Source: Hippasteria phrygiana (Eukaryota > Echinodermata > Asteroidea > Valvatida > Goniasteridae). Taken from it: a stretch of DNA of 64,000 bases. How positions within the stretch are numbered: the first letter of the stretch is position 1; each line of letters starts with the position of its first letter. The DNA is taken from contig JAZGUH010000483.1 of the NCBI GenBank assembly GCA_037893225.1, positions 1,860,001 through 1,924,000 on the forward strand, written 5' to 3'. The notes beneath the pieces are model-generated. The model searched no databases and was not told the origin of the DNA. It saw only the letters and a list, made by a program, of their open reading frames with translations. Both the position numbers and the translations under genes were made by a program. Below are positions 21,591 to 32,644 of this stretch, piece by piece.

Positions 21591-23607
21591 AGTGTACATA
21601 CAATTTTGATTGTTTATTTTTTAATCTGGGTTGAGATTTTCAGCCTGGGCCATGCCAAAGTTGGTTTCAGTGGTGCAGATAGACAGTATCCCATTGTGTT
21701 GATTAACGTTGCTGGTATGAACCAATGTTTAACATACATGTAGGTGCGGGCTATAAAACCAACTGTTGAATCCAACCATTGAAGTGTAATAATGCGGTTA
21801 GCAATTACTCTTTAAAATGTTCTCTGTAACAATTAAGTATTGAATACAACATTTTGTTCAATTCAGCTTGATCTCAGTGAAAGTACATGTAGTTTCCAGC
21901 CATCACTTAAGAACTTGATGGAACAGTTTCATTTTCAGCAGCATAGAGCAAGTTCGATCAATGGCCATTAGTACTGTAATCATTCACTATGGTTGATCCA
22001 ACTTGCTCATATTCGTTTTGAGAATTGTGCAACCCCAACTTTGGGGCTTAATTAATAGAGACATGGTTATAAGGGTTGAAAAAAAATGAAAAAGGTATAG
22101 CTGTATGTCATTGTATCTACATCACCCAATTTTTTATTACAGGTTTGTCACCGAAAAAGTAAGAACAGAATACTAAACCAGTCCAAAAACTGTAAATTTG
22201 TCCGCAGGGAAACCAGCCCGAGATTTTTCTACCAAGCGAGGTAATCACTGGACGCCCTCGGGATGCAAAGAAGCTGGTCTGTTTTTGTCTTTTTGTAAAA
22301 AAAAGTTTTAAAATCTTTTGCACTGCTCGCCGGGAAACATTGGAGCTGGGACTGATTGTGACCTGTTTTATTGAAAGGATGGATATCTTCCATTTGGAAG
22401 TCTGCTGTGTGTATCCTGCAGAATATGAACAGATATTACACATAGTATAATCGGAAGATATGAAACGGAAAACCTGGTTTGGGTAGAAATCACTTATGAA
22501 AATACATATTATGTTCTCTAAATTCATCAACCTTTAGGCATGTACACCTTTGACATGTTATAATTGCCATTCCTTGTACATGTTTCGAGGATACCTGATT
22601 TGTACCAAAATGTAGAAATTTAACAAAACGAAAAGAATGCGTGATATCAAATTCATGTATGTTACCATATGTTTATGAATATCCATTTATCAAAATATCT
22701 AGCGACAGGTCTTTATTGCTAGATCTGTTCAGGTCAAAAGGACTTATGACCACCAATTTTGAATGCACCCCCCCCCCCCCCCCCCCCCTCCTGACAAATC
22801 TGTTCTTTTAGTAAAAACAAGTCACAATTTGCATCATGATCATCACTAATAACATCTGGTTCATGGGAGTAATAATCCATCTTCTAACTCACAGCTTTCA
22901 TCCTTCACAATTATATGTACGTGGTCTGGTCTGACTGGATCAAAACAGTCCATCATATTCCAGCTGTCATTTGCTCTGTGCTCTCCACTTGATCTGCTTT
23001 GCTCTGTGCAATCGTAATTTGCTTTGCATAAAAATGCTGCGATCTTGCCGGCCGATTTTAATCTGATGCCGGCAGCATTTGGCTCATGTTCACGTCCACT
23101 CTCCCGGTTCACATGCTTTGTTTGAGCATCCACAAATTCAAAAAGAGCACTTACGCAATTACATGTTAACACTGTCTTTGCTTTCAAAAAGGGTATATTG
23201 GGCTTGCTAAAAGAAATGCTCCTTTTCCAATAAAAAAGCTTTCTGCTTGCATCAAAGACGCTGTATCATTCTTGATTCCGTTGGGAGAAATGTGCTGGTA
23301 GCTATTGGTGGGAGCTGGTTGGTTCTTGGAATTGGAAAACACAAATTGCATTGTGTACATGTATGTATGTCGAGGCACGCAGGAATTTATTTCTACAGAT
23401 ATTACTGCTGTAATGTACCAGCACAGCAGTAATTAGCTGAATGCTCAACGAAATAACTTTTTGATTACCATTTTTGTGGAATGTTCAAGTGCAGTCTTGA
23501 AAATTCCCTGCATGATTGTCATGGCATTGGTATTGTCACAGAATTGGTTTCTGGATGGAAAAGGCTCTAGGTCTTTTCCAGAATTATTATTATTTTTTTA
23601 AACTTAA
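21591..23607. other. Exchanger intron without recognised genes
   Basis: The longest frames (for example 22117-22530 minus and 22861-23187 minus) have no recognisable domain and no clear splice context. A C19 run is at about 22769-22788. Confidence 0.4.
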
Positions 23608-23822
23608 CCAATGGGAGACATTTGAGATGCTGGTGACAGCAGACATACATGTACTGGTCCTTTTTGCTAGTTCTGAGCATGTGCGCGTAGTTCTGAGCAC
23701 GACTGGTGATCACCAGTCGTGCTCAGAACTACGCGCACATGCTCAGAACTAGCAAAAAGGATGAGAACAATGGAAAATGACTTCTGCCGCCACCACCCAT
23801 CTCAAAACTTGTCTCCCATTGG
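23608..23822. repeat. Foldback element with a 104-bp perfect palindrome core
   Basis: The outer arms begin CCAATGGGAGACA and end (complement) CCAATGGGAGACAAG. They are loosely matched. The core 23658-23761 is a perfect palindrome with 52-bp arms and no spacer, centred at GGTGATCACC. Each core arm repeats AGTTCTGAGCA twice. Pieces of the same element (CAGCAGACAT, GGTTCTGAGCATG) flank the MITE at 7614-7822. Confidence 0.95.
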
Positions 23823-23854
23823 GGATGATTACTTAAACTTACATTTGCTGTTAT

Positions 23855-24288
23855 CCCCTTGAGTCCGGGGCACTGTTATCAAGAGTGCATACTGAGGCCG
23901 GTATTACCGATAGAGGGCGGTGCAGAGCATCGGACAAGTCGGTGGGCACGCAGGCCGTGGATAAAATGCTGGCATGCAGGGATTTTGAGGGTGGTGCGGC
24001 CGAGTATCTTGCATGGAGTATGAATGAAAAGCCCCATCTATTCATTACACTCCCCATTCAAGAACAATATAGTTTACCAAACTCTATTCACCGCAAAACC
24101 CACACCAGCCACAGCTGAATGATGAATAGAGAAGTATGTGCTTGAATGTACAATGTGCAATACACGTAAACAAGCCCATTGGCTGCAAGGGCATACGTAC
24201 GTAGTGTGGGATTGCGGCTATAGATGTCAACCGGCTCATAGCCTCGCCCCACACCATCGCTATATAGCCGTCATCCAGGCTGAAGGGG
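23855..24288 (+). mobile_element. Longer relative of the piggyBac-like TTAA MITE
   Basis: Begins CCCCTTGAGTCCGGGGCAC after TTAT (23851-23854, one base from TTAA) and ends GGCTGAAGGGG before TTAA at 24289-24292. About 434 bp. The interior has CTCCCCATTCAAGAACAATA, also found at 55627-55908. Confidence 0.65.
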
Positions 24289-24292
24289 TTAA

Positions 24293-25329
24293 TTTGCTTT
24301 ATTCTACTTGCTTTTCATCTACATGTACGTACATGTACGTACATGTACGCCTGTATATATATATGGTGCATCTAGCAATGGGATTCAATTTGGCTAGCTG
24401 ACACTAGGAACCAATTTGATTGGGTTGATATTAAAGGTATGATATAGCTTTGGAAAAATGGATAAGTTTCAATCTGAAAGCTTACTGTTTATATGGTACC
24501 AACCAGTACCATTTCTACTGAGAAATACTCCATCTGAAATGCATTTTGGGTTCTTGACTTCTGATTGGCTCCTTGAACAATGATACTGCCATATTGAGAA
24601 ACTGGCAACATGCATGTAGAGTCAGTTATAGTTAGTTCAGTTAGTGGAGTGCTGGTACATGTACATGTAGGCATACTGGAGGTCGGAGGTCGCATTCTCA
24701 AATCAATTTTCTTTGTTCAAACTCAAACATCAACTAAGTTAATAGTCAACTAGTTTCCCTGTAAGATTTTATTTGATGAAATGACGTGTAGGGAAGTTTT
24801 TCAGAGCCATAAAAATTTGCGTCTTGATGAGCACAAGAAGTTGGATTTGTTGAGTCATTGCCCTCTGCAAAAGCCACCTTGGATTAAATTCAACCTTTAG
24901 AATTTGTTTGTGCCTACACCTGTATGAGGCAAAGTTCAGGCTTTAAATAGGTTTCCCTACGTCATTGCTCTCGATGCGGTTTCTTGTTGTCAGAGGAAAA
25001 TGACAGATGATATCTGTATGATGCAAAAGTTCTTTGCCAGAAATATTGTTGAGAAATTTAGCATGTCTCTGGAAAGCAAATTAAGAATTAAAAAGTCACT
25101 TTCCTTTTTTTAAATTTTATTTTGAATGGCAGCTTTTGCATCATGGATGAACTGATAGGAGTCATTAATCTTTATCTGCCGAAGAAATTAAACATTAACT
25201 CCAGATCTAAACCAAACACATTAATTTATGAGACATATCAGCTCCTGATATTTTGCAACATCAAGCTGAACATTCTTCAGAAAGCTCTTTAGGTACAAAG
25301 TTGTTAGTTGGCCAGGATGTGCATTTTAA
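24293..25329. other. Exchanger intron; TACATGTACG-rich and SINE-like pieces
   Basis: 24320-24352 is a run of ACATGTACGT units. 24455-24560 resembles the family-G body at 61.2 kb in the opposite orientation (TTTCAATCTGAAAG). No exon seen. Confidence 0.4.
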
Positions 25330-25617
25330 CCTCTTGGGCGACGGCCATAGCTGCCTTTTGAAACAGACCACCTGGCTAAACTTGCATTCCTGCACATACT
25401 CGATCCATTCATGTTTCAACTATATTGTTTTTGAATGGGAGTGTAATGAATGGATGGAGCTTTTTCAAACAAAGCTTTCATTCACATGAAAGGGGGCTCC
25501 AAGTGCGATGAATAGGACCACTCTATTCAGTGGTGCCTATTGTTTGCATTAATGCTTGGCTGCCAGCCCGTTCTTGGCATACCAGCCCCCCCATCAATAA
25601 CAGTCGGACACAAGGGG
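25330..25617 (-). mobile_element. Longer relative of the piggyBac-like TTAA MITE, inverted
   Basis: TTAA at 25326-25329 and 25618-25621. Ends CCTCTTGGGCGACGGCC and GTCGGACACAAGGGG. 288 bp. The interior GACGGCCATAGCTGCC is the complement-type match to the right part of the 55627-55908 copy. Confidence 0.75.
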
Positions 25618-26756
25618 TTAAGCAAAAAGTTTACCAACATTGGAAAATTTGCTCTGTTTTTGCTCATGGTCAGAAGAGTTAGATGGACAACCTAATGCAA
25701 GATGACAACCTTACCACCAAAGCAAGATGAGTCACAGAGCTATTTTCACAGAAAAAAAATCCATCAGCATAATTGTCATCATAATTGTGGATCAGTTGAC
25801 GTACACCGCACCTTAGAAAAGAGGACATTATTCCTTGCTGGTCATATTTGCTAGTATAAGCCATTTTGAACTTTGAAGTGTAGTAACTCTGCAGATGGAG
25901 GTGAAGTGGAATTTCTTTGACCATGATGAAACTCTAACAAGGCAGGGAAGTGTGCTGGTACTTGGCATGGTGACCTGTATTGGACCCGCTCAAAATTTGG
26001 CATAAGTTACAGAAGCTGCTGGAGAAAAGACTAGGCAACCTTTGCATAAGATACCAAACAAATACAGTGGAACATTTTTGGTGTACGGCTGGCAAGGCTA
26101 CCCTTCCACCAGATAGGCTTTCTTTCTTTTTTTGTGGAGTGGTTCACATTTTGTTGGTAAAATTTATTCACAGCAAGCACATCCCCATGCTTTTCAATCA
26201 GTGTGCGGGACCAATTGCTGAAAACTTGCAAATTCAAAAATGCTACCTAGCAAATAATTGTATGTTTGATACTTTGCACAATCATCCCTTTTGCCTGAAA
26301 TGCTTAGCTCTCTATGGCTTCGGCTTGCCAAAATGGTCTCAGTGTAAACAAAAATATATCGCAGTAGTTGAATCTGACTGTCAGATACGGTTCGGCTGAT
26401 GAAGGCCATAAGAACCAATATAGTGTTGAAGCACTCGTCCTCTGTTGCTTGTACTCAAGTGCTCATAGCAAAGTATCACACTCGGATAGCAAAGTACTGA
26501 AACTCAGTTTTTTTTACTCAGTTACTTAAGGTTAAATGTACTCAGACCTGATTTCTTGAAATCGTGCTCGATTATAGAAGTACTCATACTCGATTTTCAG
26601 GACTCGCTATTCATTTTTTAGGACTCTCCTATCTCAGTGCTCGTACTTGGCTTTGCAAACTTGTACTCACATGTCTGACTTTGTTTGTATTCCAAAAGTA
26701 TCTCTGCAGTATAAAGGCCTAATTTGTTTTCGTAATGTATGAATAAGGCGTTTGAA

Positions 26757-26911
26757 CAAATATGGACTTTTTTTACTCATGACGCAGTCAAATGACACAA
26801 TAAAACTAGCCTCCTTTGATGACTTCCCATAGCATTCATTTTTCCCGAGGTGCATAGAAAGCTCCAGGAATCACCTACGAAGGCTAGTTTTACTATATCA
26901 GTCCATATTTG
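26757..26911. mobile_element. Small MITE with CAAATATGGACT ends
   Basis: CAAATATGGACT at the left and AGTCCATATTTG at the right frame 155 bp. A second inner pair (AAACTAGCCTCC against GGCTAGTTTTA) supports a foldback structure. Superfamily unknown. Confidence 0.65.
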
Positions 26912-27458
26912 TGTACCTACCATACTGCATTGCTGCTAAGAACATTAAACTAGAACAGTAGTGGAAGAAAAGAGAAAAAAAGAGCAAAAGAGCAGAGTGT
27001 TGACTATTCTACTCGTACTGTGAGTGCACTGATGTAGGTTTTAAGAAGTTTGGAAAGTCCAAAGTTCTCTTGTTGGTTATGGTTGATGTAAGTACGTTCA
27101 AAATGTCCAATCATCACCTCACATCTGTTTCAGAAGTGAAACATCATCCGAAATTTAACACCTTGGTACAAGCTTATTTTTGAACCAAAACAAGGCCTTT
27201 CAGTTTGTACGTACATGCATGCATCATGTAAGCCAGGACTAACGACTAATACCTCATGGTGGCGGTTATAGCACCACTATTGCATATATTCATGTTCATC
27301 ATTGGTGCTGCATTATGTTCTAAGCAACATCTTGGACTTCTTAGTCAATGGCTTTATAGCAAGTCTTCTCCTGCTAAGCAACGTACATGTACATGCAGGC
27401 CTCACTGATGTGAAAGCATATTCAGCCCTATTCATAGCACTGCTAACTGTCGAGGGAT

Positions 27459-27690
27459 GTGAGTTATTATCACCAACAGTGGAAGTTACCCCGCCTGGGT
27501 CTGTAGGTCTGAAAATTGGGATAATCTCTTTGGTATCTATTGAAGATTTATCCTCTATTTAGATCTGGACCCAGGAAAACTGTTGGGGTGGTTGGACCTG
27601 CAATCTAAAATGTGGCCAACCCCACCACCTCTGTTAGGCCTTTACCTCAGAGTGGCTTTTAGACTTGTATTGGGTGACTTCCATTAAACA
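27459..27690 (+). repeat. Long inverted repeat, left arm
   Basis: About 230 bp matching 28375-28623 in the opposite orientation, with shared blocks TCTGAAAATTGGGATAAT (near match), CCCAGGAAAACTGT and CCCCACCACCTCTGTT. The spacer is about 690 bp. Either two opposed copies of one repeat or the long ends of an element. Confidence 0.8.
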
Positions 27691-28374
27691 AATAATAAAT
27701 AAATCCTGCAGTCGGCATATTTCTCGGATTACCAAGGAAGTTTAGCTTGTACGCATGTGTACATTCTGTAACAAAGGATTCTGTGCTTGAAGATCAGTGT
27801 ACAATTTCTGTGCTGGCTCTATTAGCACAGACTTGCCATTGATTAGCACAGAATTCGGCATTACGGATGGTGGATTTCACCAAATTGGGGTGTGGTAATA
27901 AAACCCACAGTCTAGGATTTCAGAAGTAACCTGCATCGAGTGTATATTCTGCATACAAGCAACAGGGCTTACATTTCACACAAATATCCATTATACCAAT
28001 GGGCTAGTAGCGTAACTGATCAACTAGACCTGAGTAAAAAGACCAGTGTCAATCAAGAAATCACTGTTAAATCTGCATGTGTGCTGTTAACCATATGGCA
28101 CAGTTGGAGTCTCAACGTGCAAAGAATTGAAAATGTGTCAAGTGAATGAACATATTCATGTACGTGGCAGACTTCATTAATTCCAAGTGTGAGATCTGAG
28201 ATTCAGGCCATATCTGGGTATTTTGTGACTACGGCTTATAGGTATATAAACTAAATAGCAGTAGCCATAGACAAAAGACCCTTGTCAAACATGGTCTCAT
28301 TAAAAAAAAAAAAAAAGAAGATTATTTGAAAGAAAATAACAAGCCCACTGGTCTAGTTAGGTGTTGAAGTTTGC

Positions 28375-28623
28375 TAGACTGATTTTTTTTATGGAAGTTG
28401 CCCAGTATGAGGCTAAATAAGCCAATCTACATGTAGGTAAAGGGGTACAACAGAGGTGGTGGGGTTTGCCACATTTTAGGTTGCACCCCCTACCACGCTT
28501 ACAGTTTTCCTGGGCCCAGATCAAAATGGAGGATAAATCAATAGACACCAAACAAAATTATCCCACTTTTCAGACCTATAGACCCAGGTGGGGTAACTTG
28601 AACCATTGGTGAGACCAACTCAC
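28375..28623 (-). repeat. Long inverted repeat, right arm
   Basis: Complement of 27459-27690. It ends about 100 bp before the next exchanger exon, so a transcript could fold back on itself close to the acceptor. Confidence 0.8.
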
Positions 28624-28724
28624 CTCCCTCTTTAACTGATGCCTATTCGGTCCACCGGTCCAATGTGAATTTCCACCCTGATGAGCTATGAGGTTTTAAT
28701 TGATTAATTTTGTCTCTGTTACAG

Positions 28725-28873
28725 GAAGCGACAATGAATCGTACACCAGCGATCATGATGAAACCTACAAGTTCATGTCGGAGGAGGACCGTAGGATTGC
28801 CGACATGGGTAAACCTCAGCTCGGGGAACAGACACGTCTGAACGTCAAGATCATGGAAAGCACCGAGTTTAAG
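28725..28873 (+). CDS. SLC8A: Na+/Ca2+ exchanger exon: loop after Calx-beta domain 2
   Basis: 149 bp with acceptor CTGTTACAG and donor AAG|GTGGGT. It opens with two bases completing a Gly codon and reads GSDNESYTSDHDETYKFMSE, then EDRRIADMGKPQLGEQTRLN and VKIMESTEFK. The segment EEDRRIA.MG.P.LGE matches the conserved block found after the second calcium-binding domain in NCX proteins, and an acidic, variable start is usual for this part of the loop. It ends in phase 0 and joins 39403. The intron starting here has a strikingly G-rich 5' end. Confidence 0.94.
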
Positions 28874-28875
28874 GT

Positions 28876-28902
28876 GGGTTTGGGGTTGGGGTTGGGGTTG
28901 GA
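28876..28902 (+). promoter_or_regulatory. SLC8A: GGGGTTGGGG-type G tract at the splice donor
   Basis: Four GGG/GGGG runs separated by TT begin within 6 bases of the exon's donor. In RNA this could form a G-quadruplex or act as an intronic G-run enhancer. Function is inferred only from sequence. Confidence 0.4.
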
Positions 28903-29225
28903 TCGCGTCTTTAAGATCTTGACTTGTAGTGAGGCATAGTTGTGTGATGAGGTGCAGGTTCATCTACATACCCCACTCCATCCCCCCCCCCCCCCCCTGT
29001 TGTTTTGCCATGGCTGAATGTCATGATCATGGAGATCATCGATAGAATTTAAGTTTAAGGTAGGCTTTAGATTGTTGAGATTTGAGACATTGAATCAGCG
29101 TGGTTGTAGAAGGTGGGAGAGGGTTGTCATATGTATACTGCCCCAAAAACATAAATAATCAATGTAATTGTTGTTTTGATTTAGTCATCTTTGAAATGTG
29201 GGACTTTTTTAAATTCAGGAATGGT

Positions 29226-29622
29226 CGTGTGTGTGTGCGTTTGTAAATACAGGCAATCGTGGACTAGGGACAAAAGGGTTAGGGCATAGACAAAGGGTCC
29301 ACGATTGACCGAACGTCCATGATTAAAAATCGTGTACAAAACATATGGGAGGCCTTCCGAAAAAGTTAGAGTATAAACAAAAGAGGAACAATGGGAGGTC
29401 CACGATTGCACCCGTTTACATGACTGCGTGTGAGTTTGTATATGCCGGCAATCGTGGACCTAGGACAAAATAATTCGAGCGTAGACAAAGGGGTCCACGT
29501 TTGACCTAACGTCCACGATTGAAAATCGTGTACAAAACCAATGGGAGGCCTTCCGAAAAAGTTAGAGTATAAACAAAAGAGGAACAATGGGAGGTCCACG
29601 ATTGCACCCGTTTACATGACTG
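29226..29622 (+). repeat. Two tandem copies of a 195-bp unit
   Basis: CAATCGTGGAC recurs at 29254 and 29449, and the following stretches are nearly identical (GGGAGGCCTTCCGAAAAAGT, AACAAAAGAGGAACAATGGG). Each unit contains GGTCCACG / CGTGGACC motifs in both orientations. It is followed by (GT)n and a run of 18 G at 29657-29672. Confidence 0.85.
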
Positions 29623-29623
29623 G

Positions 29624-29658
<35 letters not shown>

Positions 29659-30404
29659 GGGGGGGGGGGGGTCTGTCTGGAGTAGGTGTTGCACATATGC
29701 AGGTTTTCAAGTATTCCTACTTTCTTTTCTCTTTCCTACTTTTTTTTTTTTACCAAGCTCCTACTTTTCCTACTTTTTTTTCGTGAAATTCATATTTTTC
29801 CCTACTTCCCTACTTTTTTGACCCACAACTCCAAAAAAATGAAATCTCATTGAATATTTTTCATAACGGTGTTACACGCTGTCATATGAAAATCACACAA
29901 TGGAGGGCTTGGGTTCAAGAGTACTGCAACTTTTTTTCCAAGAGCTTAGTTGAGGATGGTGTTGTGGGTACAGAACATGCCAAATGAGGCTTGTAAAAGC
30001 CCGGAAAAATCCTTTTATCCTGATTTTGTCCTCCAAAGTCCTACTTTTGTCCTGTTATTTAGTTTTTTATTTTGATCCGACTATTCTACTTTTTCACCTG
30101 GGCCTGCTTCAAAGCCTGTAATACACAGCCCCCCAAAAAACTGAGAAAACAGCCCCTCCTCTTTTAAAAACCCTCTGATAAAATGCAACATTTGCCATAA
30201 ATAACATTGTAAAAGGCTGTCTGAGTAGCACTTGAATGAAATAAAATGATGGTGTATGAAGTTTAGGCATACATGTACATGTACACTTGCATTGATGGAT
30301 TCCAGTCACTTTCTGTGGCAAATGCCCTCCATTTGACTGACCTAATAATGAAGGGCGATTGGAACATCCAGAGGAACAACGTGTGTTTATCCTGTCCACC
30401 CGCA

Positions 30405-30646
30405 GTGCCCAATTTCAAAAAGCTGTTAAGCACAAAATTTGCTTAGCATGAAAATGTCTTGCTTAGTAAAAACGGGTTGCCAGCCAAAAGTCCATGTAAT
30501 TTTCATGCTAGGCAAACAACAGCTGAATGCCAGTCAAAAGCAATATTCCACACATGGAAATCTGGTTGGTAATCCAGTTTTTATCAAGGAAGCATTTGCA
30601 TGCTAAGCAAATTTTTGTGCTGAACAGCTTTATGAAATTGGCCCCT
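30405..30646. mobile_element. Harbinger-type MITE
   Basis: The left end GTGCCCAATTTCAAAAAGCT and the right end (complement GGGGCCAATTTCATAAAGCT) are inverted. TTGCTTAGCATG motifs repeat internally. This end structure is typical of small Harbinger-related MITEs of marine invertebrates. I see no certain 3-bp duplication. Confidence 0.7.
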
Positions 30647-30812
30647 GGTGTAGCTACATGTAGAGTGTACCTGCACTATTGTGTCAACAATGCAACATCT
30701 GTTAACCTCATTATATATAGAAAATTATCGTTAAGATTCCTCATGCGTATGTGAGTTTGCACCAGATATTGGGTGAGCTGAACCTGATTTCAGTGATAAA
30801 CTGGCTGATTAG

Positions 30813-30903
30813 CACTATGAACATCTAACAAAAGAAAACCCACTCAGTCCTTTGTTTGTAACAAAGGACTGCGTGGGTTTTCTTTTGTTAGATGTTCATA
30901 GTG
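30813..30903. repeat. Near-perfect 91-bp hairpin
   Basis: CACTATGAACATCTAACAAA pairs with its complement at the right end. The arms are about 44 bp with one mismatch (CACTCAG against CACGCAG) and a 3-bp loop. Confidence 0.9.
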
Positions 30904-31565
30904 TAGAGAGTATTGAAATGAAAGTCATCGAGGCATTGAAATGAAATGAAAAGCCAATCAGTCACTGGTGCACGGACTACATGTATGTAGTGTGTGTGAC
31001 ATTTTCTGATTATTAATCAGGACAGGTCGTGGTTTCTAGGGCTTCTAGGCATGCTGATGCTAAAGTCGACCATGACTTCTTTACCTCCGCATCCGACCTT
31101 CACCCTTAAAAAACCCAAGCCATTGAATTTTCAAACATAGGTTGATATGCAGAATAATTAAGGTGGAGAAAAGGAATACAACACAAGTAAAAAGAAATCA
31201 AAATTTAAGATACAAAAAAAAAAAATAATAAAAAAAAAATAATAAAAAATACAATTAATAGAAGTGAGTGGTCAGTGGATAGTAAATATAGTGTGTAATA
31301 CATTGCTGTGAGAATAAAAAGTTACACAGTAATTTTTCAACCAGTCCACAACCAGACAAAAGTCTGTGTGTAGTACATGTACAGTACATGTTTGCAATAT
31401 GGAACATCCCACTTGTCTTAAACCAAAACTAGCTTTAATATCATCTCTTGATTCTGCTGTCATAATATTAGCATTTGCCATAGGATGTAACACTATCACC
31501 CCTAATGGTGGGTTTATTCCTTCCTGGATCCATCTCAATTGCCTGTGGGTGGGGGGGGGGGGGGG

Positions 31566-31790
31566 CATACACAGCGACAATTGGCATCATACACCCCCGG
31601 AATCGATAACAACCATACACACAGTTGCAAATGCTGCCACATCACAGGTTCTCACAATATTCCTGGGTGGGAAAGGAGCAGGTATGGTAAAACACCTTGC
31701 CTGAAGTTGCAAGCACGGTGTCCCAAAGTGGGATTCGAACCCACATTTCTGAAACACTAACCACACCAATGCAATTCAGTCTTTCAAGCC
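31566..31790 (-). mobile_element. tRNA-derived SINE copy
   Basis: On the minus strand, GTGTGGTTAGTGTTTC and TGGGTTCGAATCCCAC (B-box) are followed by ACCGTGCTTGCAACTTCAGG and CCTTTCCCACCCAGGAATA, a layout like known invertebrate tRNA SINEs. The A-box is degenerate. The 3' end runs into a run of C/G near 31550. Confidence 0.65.
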
Positions 31791-31819
31791 ACAGAAGGCC
31801 TAGCCTCTCCACTCTTTAA

Positions 31820-32034
31820 CCCTAACCATCCCTAACCTGCCAAAATCAAACACCCCATTTGTGTTGAATTTTGTGTGATTGGGTACTGTAGAGCCTTGGC
31901 ACCATCACTTTGCATGGGACTTGATGCCCTGATTTTGTCTAAGTACAAAGAATGTGCCATTGGTTTACTACACAGTGTTGGAGTTTGTGTGGTTAGGGAA
32001 GGATTCTAGTAAAAAGCCTTGGGCTGTTAGGGTT
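31820..32034. mobile_element. TTAA element with CCCTAACC ends (family B)
   Basis: TTAA at 31816-31819 and 32035-32038. It starts CCCTAACCATCCCTAACC and ends GGGCTGTTAGGGTT. Length about 215 bp. The interior has repeated TTGGGTACTGTAGAGCC-like text with no coding frame. Confidence 0.6.
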
Positions 32035-32143
32035 TTAAGCTTGTTCAGTGAATAAGTGTCCCTTATCTAGGAATTTACCAATTGCAGTTCAATATGGCAG
32101 CTTCCGAAGCAGTATCCATTCACACCAACTATAGTTGGATGCA

Positions 32144-32644
32144 GTATTGTAGTTGAGTACATTTCCATGAGTATGAGTACTTTTGCTCAAGTACGAGTAT
32201 GAGTACTTTACCAAGAGTATGAGTACATTTTCATGAGTACGAGTATGAGTATGAGTATGAGTACTTTATGATGAGTAGGAGTACTTTCTACAAATAAAAG
32301 CCGAGGTGTTTTGTTAAAAACAGCAAAAAAAGAAAGTACGAGTACATAATGTACATGGAATTTTTTTTCATGCGAGTACGAGTCCAAGTACATTTTCATG
32401 AGTATGAAAAAAGTACTCGAGTATGAGTACAGTTAGTCGTACTTTCCCAATACGTGCGAGGACAATGCTTTGTGTTTCCTATTGTTCCTTTAATATAACC
32501 CAACCTTATAGACTAAGCACGTACTTCTACGTCCGAGGACCGATTTCAACAAAAGACTTGACGTGCGAGGACTGAAAGGTTTCTTTGTATTTCATTTCTC
32601 CTCTTGTTCTCGGAGATATATACAGAACCTGTACTACAACACTG
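32144..32644. mobile_element. hAT-type MITE with GAGTATGAGTAC repeats and a nested repeat
   Basis: The left end CAGTATTGTAGTTGAG and the right end (complement CAGTGTTGTAGTAC) match the 8545 element type. The flanks GTTGGATG and GTTTGATC agree at six of eight bases. The left half is a GAGTA(T/C)GAGTAC array. The right half (32431-32635) is a copy of repeat family D in inverse orientation. Confidence 0.65.
32431..32635 (-). repeat. Dispersed repeat family D, copy 2
   Basis: Complement of the 17549 type: CGTACTTTCCC, ACAATGCTTTGTGTTTCCTA, CGAGGACCGATTTCAACAAA and a trailing TATATACAGAACCTGTAC. Sits inside the hAT-type element. Confidence 0.8.

Noticed and set aside
22861..23187. 108-codon minus-strand frame with fairly protein-like composition
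   Set aside because: No domain recognised and no supporting exons; left out as a gene.
20634..24352. Regulatory sites in TACATGTA / ACATGTACGT clusters
   Set aside because: The motif is scattered over the whole window, so it is a background compositional feature rather than a specific site.
25980..26399. 139-codon open frame (+)
   Set aside because: No ATG start, no recognisable motif, and it begins in sequence resembling a worn GTGACC-type MITE end.
29226..29622. CRISPR-like array
   Set aside because: Two 195-bp tandem units in animal DNA, without short repeats and unique spacers.
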